From Novosphingobium sp. PhB165 (GTDB lineage Bacteria; Pseudomonadota; Alphaproteobacteria; Sphingomonadales; Sphingomonadaceae), in contig NZ_SLVB01000002.1 of assembly GCF_004341845.1 (NCBI RefSeq), positions 652,208 through 716,207 on the forward strand: a stretch of 64,000 bases of DNA, given 5' to 3'. Positions 50,706 to 60,719 of the stretch are shown piece by piece. Position numbers and translations under genes: made by a program. Each line of letters starts with the position of its first letter. Within the stretch, counting starts at the first letter, position 1. The notes under the pieces were generated by a model. That model did no database searches. It saw only the letters and a list, made by a program, of their open reading frames with translations, and was not told the origin of the DNA.

Positions 50706-51422
50706 TCAAAAACGTGTCGTCAGCAGCAGGCTGACATCGCTGGCATGACGCAGGCCGGTGCCGATGCCGCTGCCGCGGTTGCCGGAATGGCCGTCCAGAC
50801 CCAGCCAAGTGCGCGGCTCTCCCGCCGCGTCTCCATGGTCGAGCGCGAAGCGCCACGCCGCATGGAGGCCATTGGCGGCGACCGGTTCGCCATTGGTCAG
50901 GCGCAGCAGGTCACTCTCCATCGAGTGGCCGCCCCAGCCGCCCTGCTGGTAGACGCCGGCCGAAAGCGACCAGTCGCGCGCGTGCTCCCACGCCAGTTCG
51001 GCACCGGCATAACTGGCGCGCGTTTTGGCCGGGAGAATCACCGCATCGGCGGCACGGCGACTGACCCTTCCGGCAATGGCGGTGAAGCGCACGAGGTCTT
51101 CTCCGCCCAGCGCGTGCCAGGCATTCACCGACATGTGCTTGCCGCGAAAGCGGGCGCTGTCCCTATCGACCGCGCGCTCCACCGGATCGAGCGATTTGAC
51201 CGCCAGAAAATCCATGCTCCATCCCGCATCGCCGGAATCGCGCTCGAAATGCACGGCCTTTGCCTGATCGGCTCCGGCCCGGTCCGACAGCGACCATTCG
51301 ACCAGCTGCGGCAGGTAATCGGCCCCCGCCGATCCTCGCAGCTTCTCGCCCTGCGCCTGAACATTCACGGGCGCTATCGCCAGCAAAGTGAAGGCCACTC
51401 CTGTCACCATGGATCGGCTCAT
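50706..51422 (-). CDS. Secreted or outer-membrane hypothetical protein
   Basis: About 238 residues from the ATG at 51422, which has GGAG 9 bp before it (the frame starts at 51437). The signal peptide ends VNVQAQG. The mature part is Gly/Asp/Arg-rich with alternating strands (ELAWEHARDWSLSAGVYQQG, SDVSLLLTTRF) and ends with Phe, as outer-membrane barrels do. Length suggests 8 to 12 strands. No family is recognised. It is divergent from the hydrolase gene at 51568 and just upstream of the sigma gene on the same strand (about 86 bp). Confidence 0.6.
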   Translation of the reverse strand: MSRSMVTGVAFTLLAIAPVNVQAQGEKLRGSAGADYLPQLVEWSLSDRAGADQAKAVHFERDSGDAGWSMDFLAVKSLDPVERAVDRDSARFRGKHMSVNAWHALGGEDLVRFTAIAGRVSRRAADAVILPAKTRASYAGAELAWEHARDWSLSAGVYQQGGWGGHSMESDLLRLTNGEPVAANGLHAAWRFALDHGDAAGEPRTWLGLDGHSGNRGSGIGTGLRHASDVSLLLTTRF

Positions 51423-51567
51423 TTCGTCCAACTCCATTCCTCATCCCGAGTTCGGGACATCGGCAAGACTCCGGCCGAGCGGCAGACCCGCACACGAATT
51501 TCCGCAGTGCGGGTCAGGCCTCGGGGCGGCGTCTAAGCGACATCCTGTTTCGGAGTGTCTTCTCCTC

Positions 51568-52602
51568 ATGATCCGACTTGGCCTGAACCGAATTGGCGTT
51601 TGCGCCGTTGCCATGGTGGCCGCTCTGGCCGCCGCCAGTTTCGCCCGTCCCCTGCCCGCCGCCGTGCCGGATTTCGGCTTTGCGCCAATCTCGACCGCGC
51701 CCACGGGCAGCCTTACGGTGATGACCTACAACGTGGAGGGTCTGCCCTTCCCTGTCGCGTTCGGACGAGCTTCCGAGCTTGCCAAAATCGGCGGGCGACT
51801 GGCGGACCTGAGACGCCATGGCAGGCAGCCCCATGTCGTGGCATTGCAGGAAGCCTTCATTCCCGAAGCCAAGGCCATCGCGGCCGAGGCGGGCTACCGC
51901 TACGTGGCGACCGGCCCGCAGCAAGCCGAAGCATCGAACCTTCCGGCAGGATCGCAAACCGACCCTTCACTTACCGCGCTGATCCGGCAGACCTCCCGGA
52001 GCAAGGGCGAAGCGGACGGCAAATGGGTCGATAGCGGGCTCGTCATCATGTCCGACTATCCGATCGTGGCGACCCGCCGCATGGCCTATCCGAAGGATAT
52101 CTGCGCCGGATATGACTGTCTGGCCGCCAAGGGCGTGCTGCTCGCATGGATCCGGGTTCCCGGACAAGACCAGCCGATCGCCATTGCCGATACCCACCTC
52201 AATTCCCGCGCCGCATCGGGCGTGCCGATTGCGCGGGCCAACGCCGCCTATCGGGCCCAGTTGGCGCAAGCGCGCGCGTTCATCGGCGCCAATGTGCCGT
52301 CCCAGACCAGCCTTGTCTTCGCGGGCGACTTCAATGTCGGCCACGACCCGATGCGCGTGGCCGCCGCCGATGCGGCCATGGGCTCGGCACTGGGGACCAC
52401 CGAGGCTTCCAGACAGTTTGCCGGCGCTCCGAACGCCGATCTGGCCGCGGTGGTGAAGCGCGCGAAGGACAAGCAATATTTCCGCCCCGGCTCCGGCCAG
52501 GTGCTGCACTTCACCGGAGCACATGTGCCCTTCGGCAAGACGAACGGCGGCGACACGCTCTCCGACCACTTCGGTTACGTCGTGACATATTCGCTGCGAT
52601 AG
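51568..52602 (+). CDS. Secreted endonuclease/exonuclease/phosphatase-fold hydrolase
   Basis: A 344-residue precursor with a signal sequence (about 1-27). EEP-family motifs come in order: TYNVEGLP (Asn), HVVALQEAFIP (Glu), DSGLVIMSDYPIV, DTHLNSRA, AGDFNVGHDP (Asp-Asn) and TLSDHFGYVVTYSLR (catalytic Asp-His). This set is that of Mg-dependent phosphodiesterases such as sphingomyelinase-like and nuclease-like enzymes. The substrate could be phospholipid, nucleic acid or a phosphate ester in the periplasm or outside. The start at 51568 is the first before the signal sequence; the frame runs back to 51388. Confidence 0.85.
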   Translation: MIRLGLNRIGVCAVAMVAALAAASFARPLPAAVPDFGFAPISTAPTGSLTVMTYNVEGLPFPVAFGRASELAKIGGRLADLRRHGRQPHVVALQEAFIPEAKAIAAEAGYRYVATGPQQAEASNLPAGSQTDPSLTALIRQTSRSKGEADGKWVDSGLVIMSDYPIVATRRMAYPKDICAGYDCLAAKGVLLAWIRVPGQDQPIAIADTHLNSRAASGVPIARANAAYRAQLAQARAFIGANVPSQTSLVFAGDFNVGHDPMRVAAADAAMGSALGTTEASRQFAGAPNADLAAVVKRAKDKQYFRPGSGQVLHFTGAHVPFGKTNGGDTLSDHFGYVVTYSLR

Positions 52603-52610
52603 GCAGCGCC

Positions 52611-55600
52611 TCAACCCGGTGAGGGCGAGGCGTCCGTCGCTTCCGGCGGCGCCGGGTCGGGATGCGTCACCAGCCGGGCCAGCTTGGGCAGAAGACGCTG
52701 CTCGAAGCCGTCGATGATCTCGTAGATCACCGGCACCAGCACCAGCGAGAGCATCGTCGAGGTCAGGATGCCCCCGATCACCGCGATGGCCATGGGTTGG
52801 CGCGATTCAGAACCCTCGCTGATCGCAAATGCGGTGGGCAGCATGCCCGCGATCATCGCTACCGAGGTCATGATGATCGGCCGGGTTCGCTGCGCGCAGG
52901 CCTCCTTCAGCGCCTCGCGCACCGGCGCACCGGCCCGCTCGGCCTCAATCGCGAACTCCACCAGCAGGATCGAGTTCTTGGCGCAGAGGCCCATCAGCAT
53001 GAGCAGGCCGATCAGCACCGGCATGTCGATGGCAAAGCCCAGAAGACGCAGCGCCGCGAACGCGCCCAGCAGGCTAAGCGGCAGCGCGCCCATGATGACC
53101 GCAGGCTTGAAGAAGCCCCGGAACAGCAGCACTAGCACGGTATAGGTCAGCCCCACCCCGGCAAACAGCGCGAGCACGAAGCCGACGAACATCTCCTCCA
53201 TGATCTGGGTCGTGCCCTGCTGCGCCTCGTGGACGCCTGCAGGCAAGTGCTTCATCGTCGGCAGGGTCCGGACGGACTGCATGGCCGATCCGATCGCCTC
53301 GCCCACCGCAAGATCCGCCTCCACGCTGACGCGGCGCTCGCGGTTGTAGCGCACGATCTTGCCCGGCCCGGCCTGGAAATGAATATCCGCGACGCTGGAC
53401 AGCGGCGTCGTGTTGCCGTCACGCGTGGGAACGCGCAGGCCGGAGATTGCCGAAAGGTCGTTCCGCGCGCTTTCGGGCAGGCGCACGCGGATCGGCAGGC
53501 GCTGCTCGCCTTCGGAGAACTTCGCGACCGAGGCATCGATGTCACCGATGGTGGCGATGCGCACGACATTGGCGAGCGTGACGGTATCGACGTTGAGCCG
53601 CGCAGCCTCTTCGGGACGCGGAGTAATCACCAGTTCGGGGCCCGGCGCCGAGGGGCTCGGGCGCGGATCGGCGATTGCCTTCAGGCGGCGCATCTCACGC
53701 AGAAGCTGCATCTGCGTGCGTTCCAGCGTCGGCCCGTCCGCACCGGCGATCACCACCGAAACGGCCGCCTGTCCGAAGTTGCCCTGATTGTAGAACCGCG
53801 CCTCGGGAATAGCGCGCAGCTTCGGGCCGATGCGGGCCTGGAACTGCTCCGATGTCTCGTCGCGGCCATGGCGCAACAGCACCGTCAGCGTACCGTCCTT
53901 GAGGTCGGTCCCGCCACTGTTCAGCCCGCCGCCCGTCGAACCGACTTGCGCAAAGACGTTCTCCACATCGGACTCGTGCATCAGGATCCGCGTCGCCTGT
54001 TCGACCGCGCGGTTCATGTCGTCACGCGTCGCGCCGGGCGCGCCTTCCACTGCAAGATAGATGTAATTGCGGTTCTGCGTGGCCTGGAAACCGATCTGCA
54101 GCGTCGAGGCGATCACCAGTGCCAGCACCAGCAGTCCCGTACCGATGGCCGTGCAGATCTTGGGGCGTGCCAGCGCCCAGTCTAGTGCCCGCCCATGCCA
54201 CGGATGAAGCCGCGCGCCCGCAACAGTCGAGGTGCGCAAGTGATGGGGCTTGAGCAGATAGGCCGCCATCAGCGGCGTCAGCAGCCGCGCCACCACCAGC
54301 GAGAACGTGACCGCCGCCGCCACGGTAAGGCCGAATTCCCGGAAAAACTGCCCCGCCTGTCCGGGCATCAGCGAGACCGGCGCGAAGACCGCAATGATCG
54401 TCGCCGTAGTGGCGATCACCGCAAGACCGATGGAATCGGCACCGATCAGCGCGGCCTGATAGGGGCTTTCGCCCTTCTCGATGCGTTTCTCGATGTTCTC
54501 GATCTCGACGATGGCGTCGTCGACCAGAATGCCGATCACCAGCGTCAGCGCCAGCAGGGTGATGCCGTTCAGGCTGAACCCCATCGCCGCCATGTAAATG
54601 AACGTCGGGATCAGCGAGAGCGGCATGGCAACCGCCGCAATCGCCGTCGCCCGCCAGTCGCGGAGGAACAGGAACACGACGACGATGGCCAGGATCACGC
54701 CTTCGATCAGCACGTCCACCGTGGCCATGAAGCTGCGGCGGGTGAGATCTGCGGTCGAAACGATCTTGTCGAACGTCACGCCGGGATGCTTCGCGGAGAG
54801 GCCGGCGATGGCCTTCGCCACGCCGTCCGATACGGTCACATCGCTGGCATCGCTGGTCTTGGACACCTGGATCGCCACCACCGGCCGTCCGGACAGGCGT
54901 GCGAAGCCGCGAACTTCGCCCTGCCCGTCGCCCACTTCGGCAATGTCGGACAAGCGGACGTAGCGTCCCTGCACCGGGATCGTCAGGTCGCGGATGCGCG
55001 CCACGTCGGCGGCCGATCCGATCACGCGCACCGTCTGTTCGACCGCGCCGACATTGGCGCGGCCGCCCGGGGCATCGGTGTGGAAGGCGGCCAGCGCGGA
55101 ATTGACTTGCGCGCTCGTCACACCCAGCCCGGCCATGCGCTCGGGATCGAGGATCACCGTGATTTCGCGCTCGGCGCCGCCAATGCGCGCGACCTGCCCG
55201 ACGCCGCGCTCGGCCTGAAGCGTGCGCGTCACCTCGTTGTCGATGAACCACGCCAGCTGCGTGTCGGTCATTTCCGGCGCGGTCACCGCGTATGTGACGA
55301 TTGGCGCGCTGTCGAGGTCGATGCGCTGCACGGTCGGGGGATCGATACCCTGCGGCAGTTCCACGCGGGTGCGCTCCACTACCGTACGCACATCGTCAGT
55401 GGCCTTCTGGATATCGCTGCCCAGCTCGAATTCGAGCGAGGTCGTCGATGCGCCCAGCGTCACCGTCGAACTGATGTTCTTGATCCCCGGCACGCCGGTC
55501 AGCGCGTTCTCGATCGGGCGGGTGATCTGGTTTTCCATCTCGGTCGGTGCCGCCCCGCTCTGGGTAACGGTGACCGTGACGATGGGCAGGTTGACGTTGG

Positions 55601-55718
55601 GGAACTGCTTCACCGGCATACGCATGTAGGCGACCACGCCCGACACGGTAAGCAGGATGAACAGCAGCGCGACGGGGATCGGATTGCGGATCGCCCAGGC
55701 GGAAATGCGCAAGTTCAC
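52611..55718 (-). CDS. RND efflux transporter, inner-membrane permease (AcrB/MexB type)
   Basis: A 1035-residue permease with 12 membrane segments and two large periplasmic loops. The proton-relay motif GILVDDAIVEIENIEKR (about 408) has the paired Asp typical of RND pumps. Motifs AMPLSLIPTFIYMAAMGFSLN and GLCAKNSILLVEFAIEAERA are present, and the length is standard. It is the last gene of a three-gene operon with adaptor and outer-membrane channel; its start overlaps the adaptor stop by 4 bp. Substrates (drugs, solvents, metabolites) cannot be read from sequence. Confidence 0.93.
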   Translation of the reverse strand: MNLRISAWAIRNPIPVALLFILLTVSGVVAYMRMPVKQFPNVNLPIVTVTVTQSGAAPTEMENQITRPIENALTGVPGIKNISSTVTLGASTTSLEFELGSDIQKATDDVRTVVERTRVELPQGIDPPTVQRIDLDSAPIVTYAVTAPEMTDTQLAWFIDNEVTRTLQAERGVGQVARIGGAEREITVILDPERMAGLGVTSAQVNSALAAFHTDAPGGRANVGAVEQTVRVIGSAADVARIRDLTIPVQGRYVRLSDIAEVGDGQGEVRGFARLSGRPVVAIQVSKTSDASDVTVSDGVAKAIAGLSAKHPGVTFDKIVSTADLTRRSFMATVDVLIEGVILAIVVVFLFLRDWRATAIAAVAMPLSLIPTFIYMAAMGFSLNGITLLALTLVIGILVDDAIVEIENIEKRIEKGESPYQAALIGADSIGLAVIATTATIIAVFAPVSLMPGQAGQFFREFGLTVAAAVTFSLVVARLLTPLMAAYLLKPHHLRTSTVAGARLHPWHGRALDWALARPKICTAIGTGLLVLALVIASTLQIGFQATQNRNYIYLAVEGAPGATRDDMNRAVEQATRILMHESDVENVFAQVGSTGGGLNSGGTDLKDGTLTVLLRHGRDETSEQFQARIGPKLRAIPEARFYNQGNFGQAAVSVVIAGADGPTLERTQMQLLREMRRLKAIADPRPSPSAPGPELVITPRPEEAARLNVDTVTLANVVRIATIGDIDASVAKFSEGEQRLPIRVRLPESARNDLSAISGLRVPTRDGNTTPLSSVADIHFQAGPGKIVRYNRERRVSVEADLAVGEAIGSAMQSVRTLPTMKHLPAGVHEAQQGTTQIMEEMFVGFVLALFAGVGLTYTVLVLLFRGFFKPAVIMGALPLSLLGAFAALRLLGFAIDMPVLIGLLMLMGLCAKNSILLVEFAIEAERAGAPVREALKEACAQRTRPIIMTSVAMIAGMLPTAFAISEGSESRQPMAIAVIGGILTSTMLSLVLVPVIYEIIDGFEQRLLPKLARLVTHPDPAPPEATDASPSPG

Positions 55719-56803
55719 TTGGCGGCTCCCGCGATGCGGACCTTGTCGCCGTCCAGCGTAAAGGCCGCGCCCCGGACCGCGACGCGGCTTCCCGCAGGCG
55801 GTCCGTCACGCAGCTCCACCAGGCCATCGGCATGACGCCCGGTGCGGACCTTGAGGCGATGGACGTGGTCGTCGCGGTCGATCACCATCACGTTGGCGCC
55901 GTCCGCATCGTAGCGCACCGCCGCTTCGGGCAGCGCCAGCACTTGTGCCGGGCGCGAGAACGTGGCCCGGGCGAAACCGCCCTGCCGCAGATCGCGGTCG
56001 ACCGGCAGCGCGATGCGGGCGATGACCACCCCGGTATTGGTGTCCACGCGCTCGCCGATCAGGCGCACGTGACCGTCAAGCTTGCGCCCCGATGCCAGCG
56101 TGACCTCAACCGGATCGCCGATCTTGATGCCGGCCGCGTCCAGTTCGGGCAGTTCGGCGTAGAGTTCCAGCAAGCTGTCGCGCGCCATCGTGAACAATGC
56201 CGTGCCCGTGCTCGACGTTTCGCCGGGCCGCGCCGTGCGTTCGAGCACGAGCCCATTGGCGGGCGCCCGGATCGCGAGGTGATTCTGCCGCACCAGCAGA
56301 TCGTTGAGCTGGGCCTTGGTCGCCGCCTCGGCCGCGGCGGCATTGCGCTGCGCGAACTTGCGGGTGGCAATTGCCTCGTTGGAGAGGACGCCTTGCCCTT
56401 CCAGCCCATCGACCCGGCCCGCCTGCTCGCGCGCCTGCTCGTAGGCCACTTGCTGCTGGGCGAGCCCAGCGCGGAGCTGTCCGATCTGCGAAACCAGCAG
56501 GCTGTCGTCGAGCTGCGCCAGCACTTGCCCGGCGCGCACGACGGCACCTTCCTCGACGAAGACCTTGGCGATCCTGAAGCCAGAAAGATCGGCCGATACC
56601 GCCATCTCCTCACGCGGGACGAAGCGGCCCGAAGCGGTCAGCCCGCCGCTCATCGCGCGCTGCGTGACCGTGGCCACGGTCACCGCCTGCGGCGGCATGA
56701 CTTCCTTGCGGTCGGCATCGTGCCCTTTGCAGCCCGCCAGAAGGGTCATCGTGGCGAGCACGGAAACGGCGGCCGTGAAACGGAAAACGGGCGACTTCAT
56801 CAT
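55715..56803 (-). CDS. RND efflux periplasmic adaptor (membrane fusion protein)
   Basis: A 362-residue lipoprotein-like adaptor; signal with MTLLAGCKG (lipobox Cys near 25). The alpha-hairpin is about 95-160 (LRAGLAQQQVAYEQAREQAG), flanked by lipoyl-like halves (VFVEEGAVVRAGQVLAQLDD and AIRAPANGLVLERTARPGET) and a beta-barrel domain. It joins the permease to the outer-membrane channel. The gene overlaps both neighbours by 4 bp (ATGA), which supports a single operon. The start may be 56803 or 56800. Confidence 0.92.
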   Translation of the reverse strand: MMKSPVFRFTAAVSVLATMTLLAGCKGHDADRKEVMPPQAVTVATVTQRAMSGGLTASGRFVPREEMAVSADLSGFRIAKVFVEEGAVVRAGQVLAQLDDSLLVSQIGQLRAGLAQQQVAYEQAREQAGRVDGLEGQGVLSNEAIATRKFAQRNAAAAEAATKAQLNDLLVRQNHLAIRAPANGLVLERTARPGETSSTGTALFTMARDSLLELYAELPELDAAGIKIGDPVEVTLASGRKLDGHVRLIGERVDTNTGVVIARIALPVDRDLRQGGFARATFSRPAQVLALPEAAVRYDADGANVMVIDRDDHVHRLKVRTGRHADGLVELRDGPPAGSRVAVRGAAFTLDGDKVRIAGAAK

Positions 56804-58266
56804 TGCGCTCCTTGCGCGGTCAAGGTCTGCATCTGGCTCGGCATCTGATTTTGGGCGTCCCAGCCTCCGCCAAGCGCGCGCACGGTCGAAACCGTACCGG
56901 TCAGCAGGGCCAGACGTCCCTGATCGCGCGCGGCGCGCGCCTGAAGCCAGGTCTGCTCGCTCTGCAAAACGGTAGTGAGATCGGTAAGGCCCGCGCGATA
57001 ACCGCGCAGAGCGCTGTCATAGGCGGCGCGCGAACGGGCTTCCGCACGCTCCAGATCGGCAATGCGGTTGCGGTTGGCGGTTAGCCGGACAAGCGCGTTT
57101 TCCGCTTCGCCATAAGCGTTCTGCACTGTCTGTTCGTAGGAAACGACCGCCTGCTGCCCCTGCGCCTCGCTCACCCGCAATTGGGCCATGAGCCGCGTGC
57201 GGTCGAGCAGCGGAACCGTCAGCCCCGCCGCGAGCGACCACAGCCCGGTCGCCCCGCCCACTGGCCCGGTCGTCGCGGAGAGTGCAAGGCCGGGCTGAAT
57301 GTCGAAACGGGGAAACAGCGCCAGCCGGTTCACCCGCACCCCCAGAGCCGCCGATTCCACGGCGAGACCCGCCGAAAGAACGTCGGGCCGCCGGGCAAGC
57401 AGAAGACCCGGTGTAACGGCGGGCAGCGTCGGTGCGTCGTCCAGCCGCGCCTCGATCGGCAGGCTGTCCGTCGGCGCATTCGGGGTGCCCACAAGGATCA
57501 GCAGTGAGCGCTTCGCCGCCTGCAGCTCGGCCTCAAGCCGTGTCACTTCGGCGCTGGCACTCGCCAGATCGGCATCGAGCCGCGCGGCGTCCTGCCCCGA
57601 AGTCAGCCCGCGCGCTTCGCCAAGCTGGGCGCTGCGGGCAAGGTCTGTTGAGATCTTCAGGCGTTCGCGGGCAGTGCCGAGGTCGATGGCCGTACCGCGC
57701 GCCTGAAACAGCGTGGTGGCCACATCCGCCGCCAGCGCAAGCCGCGCGCCGTGCCAGTCCAGCGTGGACGAGGCATATTGCACATCGGCCTGCTGGCGGA
57801 TCGCGGAAAGGCGACCGAACAGGTCGATTTCCCAGCTCGGGTAGAATGTCGCCTGATAGCTGTCGTCACCCGGCGCATTGGCACCCTGGCCCCAGACCCG
57901 GCGCGTTCCCTGCTCGGTTGCCGTGGCGGAAAGGCTGCCGGTCGGCAAAGTGCTGGCGCGATTGACCGAGCGGGTCGCCCGCGCCTCGGACAGGCGAGCG
58001 TAGGCCAGCCTCGCCGTGGTACTGCGAGCCAGCGCGGTATCGATCAGCCCGGAGAGCTGAGGATCGCGGAAGCTTTCCCACCAGCGGTCGAGCGAGGCTT
58101 CGGGCAGCGTCCCGGCCGGAGCCGCATTCGCTTCGAAAGCGGGGGGCAGCGCCGTGTCGGCCTGCGGAAGGTGGACTTGCGGCGCGCAGCCGCAGAGCAG
58201 CACCGCGATGGCAGAGACCGAGAGCCTCGCCGCCCGCTCCGCCCCGTTTCGGAGATTCGCCCGCAT
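56800..58266 (-). CDS. RND efflux outer-membrane lipoprotein, NodT family
   Basis: A 488-residue precursor from the ATG at 58266 with AAGG and AAGGA-like sites. Lipobox VLLCGC near 24. Two repeats of an OEP domain are visible (WWESFRDPQLSGLIDTALAR at about 60, and GLWSLAAGLTVPLLDRTRLM with VVSYEQTVQNAYGEAENAL in the second half), as expected for TolC/NodT channels. It is the first gene of the operon and divergent from a TetR regulator at 58418. It provides the outer-membrane exit duct. Confidence 0.92.
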   Translation of the reverse strand: MRANLRNGAERAARLSVSAIAVLLCGCAPQVHLPQADTALPPAFEANAAPAGTLPEASLDRWWESFRDPQLSGLIDTALARSTTARLAYARLSEARATRSVNRASTLPTGSLSATATEQGTRRVWGQGANAPGDDSYQATFYPSWEIDLFGRLSAIRQQADVQYASSTLDWHGARLALAADVATTLFQARGTAIDLGTARERLKISTDLARSAQLGEARGLTSGQDAARLDADLASASAEVTRLEAELQAAKRSLLILVGTPNAPTDSLPIEARLDDAPTLPAVTPGLLLARRPDVLSAGLAVESAALGVRVNRLALFPRFDIQPGLALSATTGPVGGATGLWSLAAGLTVPLLDRTRLMAQLRVSEAQGQQAVVSYEQTVQNAYGEAENALVRLTANRNRIADLERAEARSRAAYDSALRGYRAGLTDLTTVLQSEQTWLQARAARDQGRLALLTGTVSTVRALGGGWDAQNQMPSQMQTLTAQGAQ

Positions 58267-58417
58267 TCCTTGAACCTTGCGCCCACGATGTTGCTCAATG
58301 GGCTGCGGGTAGCAGTGCAAATTTAAATATACAATGATGTTTCTTTAATCCTTGGCCACCGATCGCGGATGCGGCTATGACAGCCATCGACGAACGCCGG
58401 AGGGGGCAGCAGCGACA

Positions 58418-59056
58418 ATGGAAGAATCCGTTCAGGAAGCCCGCAGCAAGGGCAGGCCCAGTCTGGAGGAAGCTGCCTCGATAGACCGCGCGATCCGCGA
58501 CGCCGCGCTCCACGAACTGCTGGAAAAGGGCGAGGCGGCCTCGCTGAATGCCGTTGCCAAGGCTGCGGGACTATCACGCAAGACCGTCTATGCGCGGTAC
58601 TCCAACAAGACCGATCTCTTCGTCGATGCCGTGCGTGAAGTGCTGGGCAATGCCGGGCCGATCACGTTCGACTTGTCCGGTTCGCTGGAGCAGCGCCTGA
58701 GCAGCTATGTGCTGGAAGCGCTGGCAGTCCTTGCGCGCCCCCACGCCCAGGCGTTCCGCAAGGCGCTGTCAATGAACCCCGGCTCGATGGCGGAACTGCG
58801 CGACGAACTGATCGAGGCGTCCCACGCGATGTTCCACGCCCCGCTGAGCGCGATGCTGGCCGACGCACAGGCACGCGGCGAGCTGGCCGACAATACGGAC
58901 CGCGAGGAATGCGCCCGGCTCATCATGGTGATGACTCTGCTGGGCACGGAGATCCGTGCCGATCCGTCCGAAGATGCGCGCGACAATGCCCGCCACGCCC
59001 GTTTCCTCGCCGCGCTGATCGTCAACGGGATCGGCAGGCCAGCGGCACCGCAATAG
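58418..59056 (+). CDS. TetR/AcrR-family transcriptional regulator
   Basis: A 212-residue regulator from the ATG at 58418, with GGAGGGGG upstream. The N-terminal helix-turn-helix (SLEEAASIDRAIRDAALHEL, then AVAKAAGLSRKTVYARYSNK, about 38-60) is canonical, and the C-terminal helical domain (about 80-205) is the ligand-binding part. It is divergent from the efflux operon with a 151-bp AT-rich intergenic region, the usual arrangement for a local repressor. I could not pick out a clear palindromic operator. Confidence 0.92.
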   Translation: MEESVQEARSKGRPSLEEAASIDRAIRDAALHELLEKGEAASLNAVAKAAGLSRKTVYARYSNKTDLFVDAVREVLGNAGPITFDLSGSLEQRLSSYVLEALAVLARPHAQAFRKALSMNPGSMAELRDELIEASHAMFHAPLSAMLADAQARGELADNTDREECARLIMVMTLLGTEIRADPSEDARDNARHARFLAALIVNGIGRPAAPQ

Positions 59057-59066
59057 CAGGAAAGCC

Positions 59067-59873
59067 TCAGCCTCCGCGATTCTGGTCCGTCGCCGAACCT
59101 TTCATTCCGGCCGCCATAGCCATCAACGCGTCTCGCCGGGGCATCGACAGCAGTTTGTCGAACGTCGCGCGATAATGCTCGCTGCTGACGAACGTGGGCC
59201 CGTTGCGGATATTGTCGAGCGCAAGTTCGGCAACATCCTCGGCCTTCATCACGTTGCGCAGAGTCGCGGGATCGACGCCCGCGCGCGCCGCCGCTTCCGA
59301 TTCCGTGGCACCGGGGCACACCGTCAGCACGTCGATCCCGTCCGGCTGCAATTCCGCCCACAACGCCTCACCCAGCGATTTCACCAAGGCCTTGGTCGCG
59401 GAATAGGCGGCTGAATAGGGGCACCCGATCAGGCCCTCGACCGAACTGGTGAGAATGAAGCCCCCCCTGCCCCGCTCCCGCAGTCGCGGCGCGAAGCCGC
59501 GCGTCAGTTGCATCGGAACATTGCAGTTGACCTGCAACATCTCGGCCATCGCCAGTGGATCGTTGTCGGCGTGATCGCCCTTCATTCCGAAGCCCGCGTT
59601 GCTGACGACAAGCCCCACGTCGAGCGCCGCCGTGGCCGAAAGCATCCGTTCGGCAGCGTCAGGCCGCGCAAGGTCGACCGGGCAGACCTCCACACCCACG
59701 CCATGGTCGCGCTCCAACCGGCCCGCGAGTTCCTGCAAACGATCGACACGCCGCGCCACCAGCACAAGGTTCAGCCCCCGCGCCGCCAGTGCCTCGGCAA
59801 AAGCTGCGCCGATGCCCGAAGATGCCCCGGTGACCAGCGCGACAGGACCGTAGCGCTCCTTGAAATCAGGCAT
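59067..59873 (-). CDS. Short-chain dehydrogenase/reductase (operon gene 5)
   Basis: A 268-residue SDR from the ATG at 59873 (the frame extends to 60119). NAD(P)-binding VTGASSGIGAAFAEALAARG (about 14-33), the NAG of VVSNAGFG (about 90), catalytic Ser in ILTSSVEG and the YxxxK of YSAAYSATKALV (about 155-160) are all in place. It closely resembles the SDR at the other end of the operon (62296). Its start overlaps the TIM-barrel stop by 8 bp. The substrate is a hydroxy- or oxo-group of an unknown compound. Confidence 0.88.
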   Translation of the reverse strand: MPDFKERYGPVALVTGASSGIGAAFAEALAARGLNLVLVARRVDRLQELAGRLERDHGVGVEVCPVDLARPDAAERMLSATAALDVGLVVSNAGFGMKGDHADNDPLAMAEMLQVNCNVPMQLTRGFAPRLRERGRGGFILTSSVEGLIGCPYSAAYSATKALVKSLGEALWAELQPDGIDVLTVCPGATESEAAARAGVDPATLRNVMKAEDVAELALDNIRNGPTFVSSEHYRATFDKLLSMPRRDALMAMAAGMKGSATDQNRGG

Positions 59874-60702
59874 TCGCGGTGCTCTCCCCATGTACTTCAG
59901 CCAAAAGGCGGCGCGCGGCCTCCACGCATTTGGACAGTCGCGCATGCGGGCCGACCCCCGCTTCCGCCTCGCTACGCAAGGGCAGCTCCAGCGCATAGAC
60001 CCGGTCGTGCGGCAACGCCGCGACGATCTCGCGAAGGCCGAGTTCACCCTCGCCCGGAGCCACCCGTTCGAACATCGATTCCTCGAAATAGCTTTCAAAG
60101 CGCGGTTCCAGCGGCGCATCGCAGAACTGGATGTAACCGATCAGATCGGGATCCAGCGCCGCGAGGTCGGCCGCCCCGGCCCCGGACCGGACAAGGTGCA
60201 TGGTATCGACCAGCAGCCGGAAATCCGCCCGCCCGACATGGCGCAGAGCATCTAGCGCGGTGGGCAGGTCCGGGACCGACAGCGACGGCGCGAACTCGAC
60301 CGTCGTCTCCATCCCGCGCGCCGCAACCATCTCCGCAAGGATGCCGAACTGATCGAAACTGCGGGCGAGGTCCGGATCGAGGCTGACCGTATTGATCCGC
60401 TCGGCGCCCAGTTCGGCCATCACATCAAGGTCGCCGGCCAGATCGCGCACATCGCTGCCCGCCCGGACATTCATGCCCTCGCCCAACGAAATGGTGATGC
60501 CCCGCTCCTGCATCGCCGCAATCGTCGCCCGCCGCAGCGCCGCGTCATCACGCAGGGAGAACGGCGCATAACCGTGGGGATTGTACCCGGCCGCGGTCAG
60601 ACCCGTAGAGATATGCCGGCAGCCCAGATCGGCGGCCAGATGAACGAATTCAACCGGCGGCAGACCGAACACGCTGATCATTTCGATACCCAGCCGGGCC
60701 AT
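59866..60702 (-). CDS. Sugar phosphate isomerase/epimerase-type TIM-barrel protein
   Basis: A 278-residue protein from the ATG at 60702 (the frame goes back to 60963). It shows TIM-barrel metal-site motifs of the AP-endonuclease-2/xylose-isomerase-like family: TVEFAPSLSVPD (Glu near 140), LLVDTMHLVRSG (Asp/His near 175), IQFCDAPLEP (Asp near 206) and ALELPLRSEAE (Glu near 248). Such enzymes isomerise or dehydrate sugar-like or cyclic substrates. Here it lies among two SDRs and an MDR dehydrogenase in one operon. Confidence 0.82.
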   Translation of the reverse strand: MARLGIEMISVFGLPPVEFVHLAADLGCRHISTGLTAAGYNPHGYAPFSLRDDAALRRATIAAMQERGITISLGEGMNVRAGSDVRDLAGDLDVMAELGAERINTVSLDPDLARSFDQFGILAEMVAARGMETTVEFAPSLSVPDLPTALDALRHVGRADFRLLVDTMHLVRSGAGAADLAALDPDLIGYIQFCDAPLEPRFESYFEESMFERVAPGEGELGLREIVAALPHDRVYALELPLRSEAEAGVGPHARLSKCVEAARRLLAEVHGESTANA

Positions 60703-60719
60703 GGGCGTTCTCCCTGCCG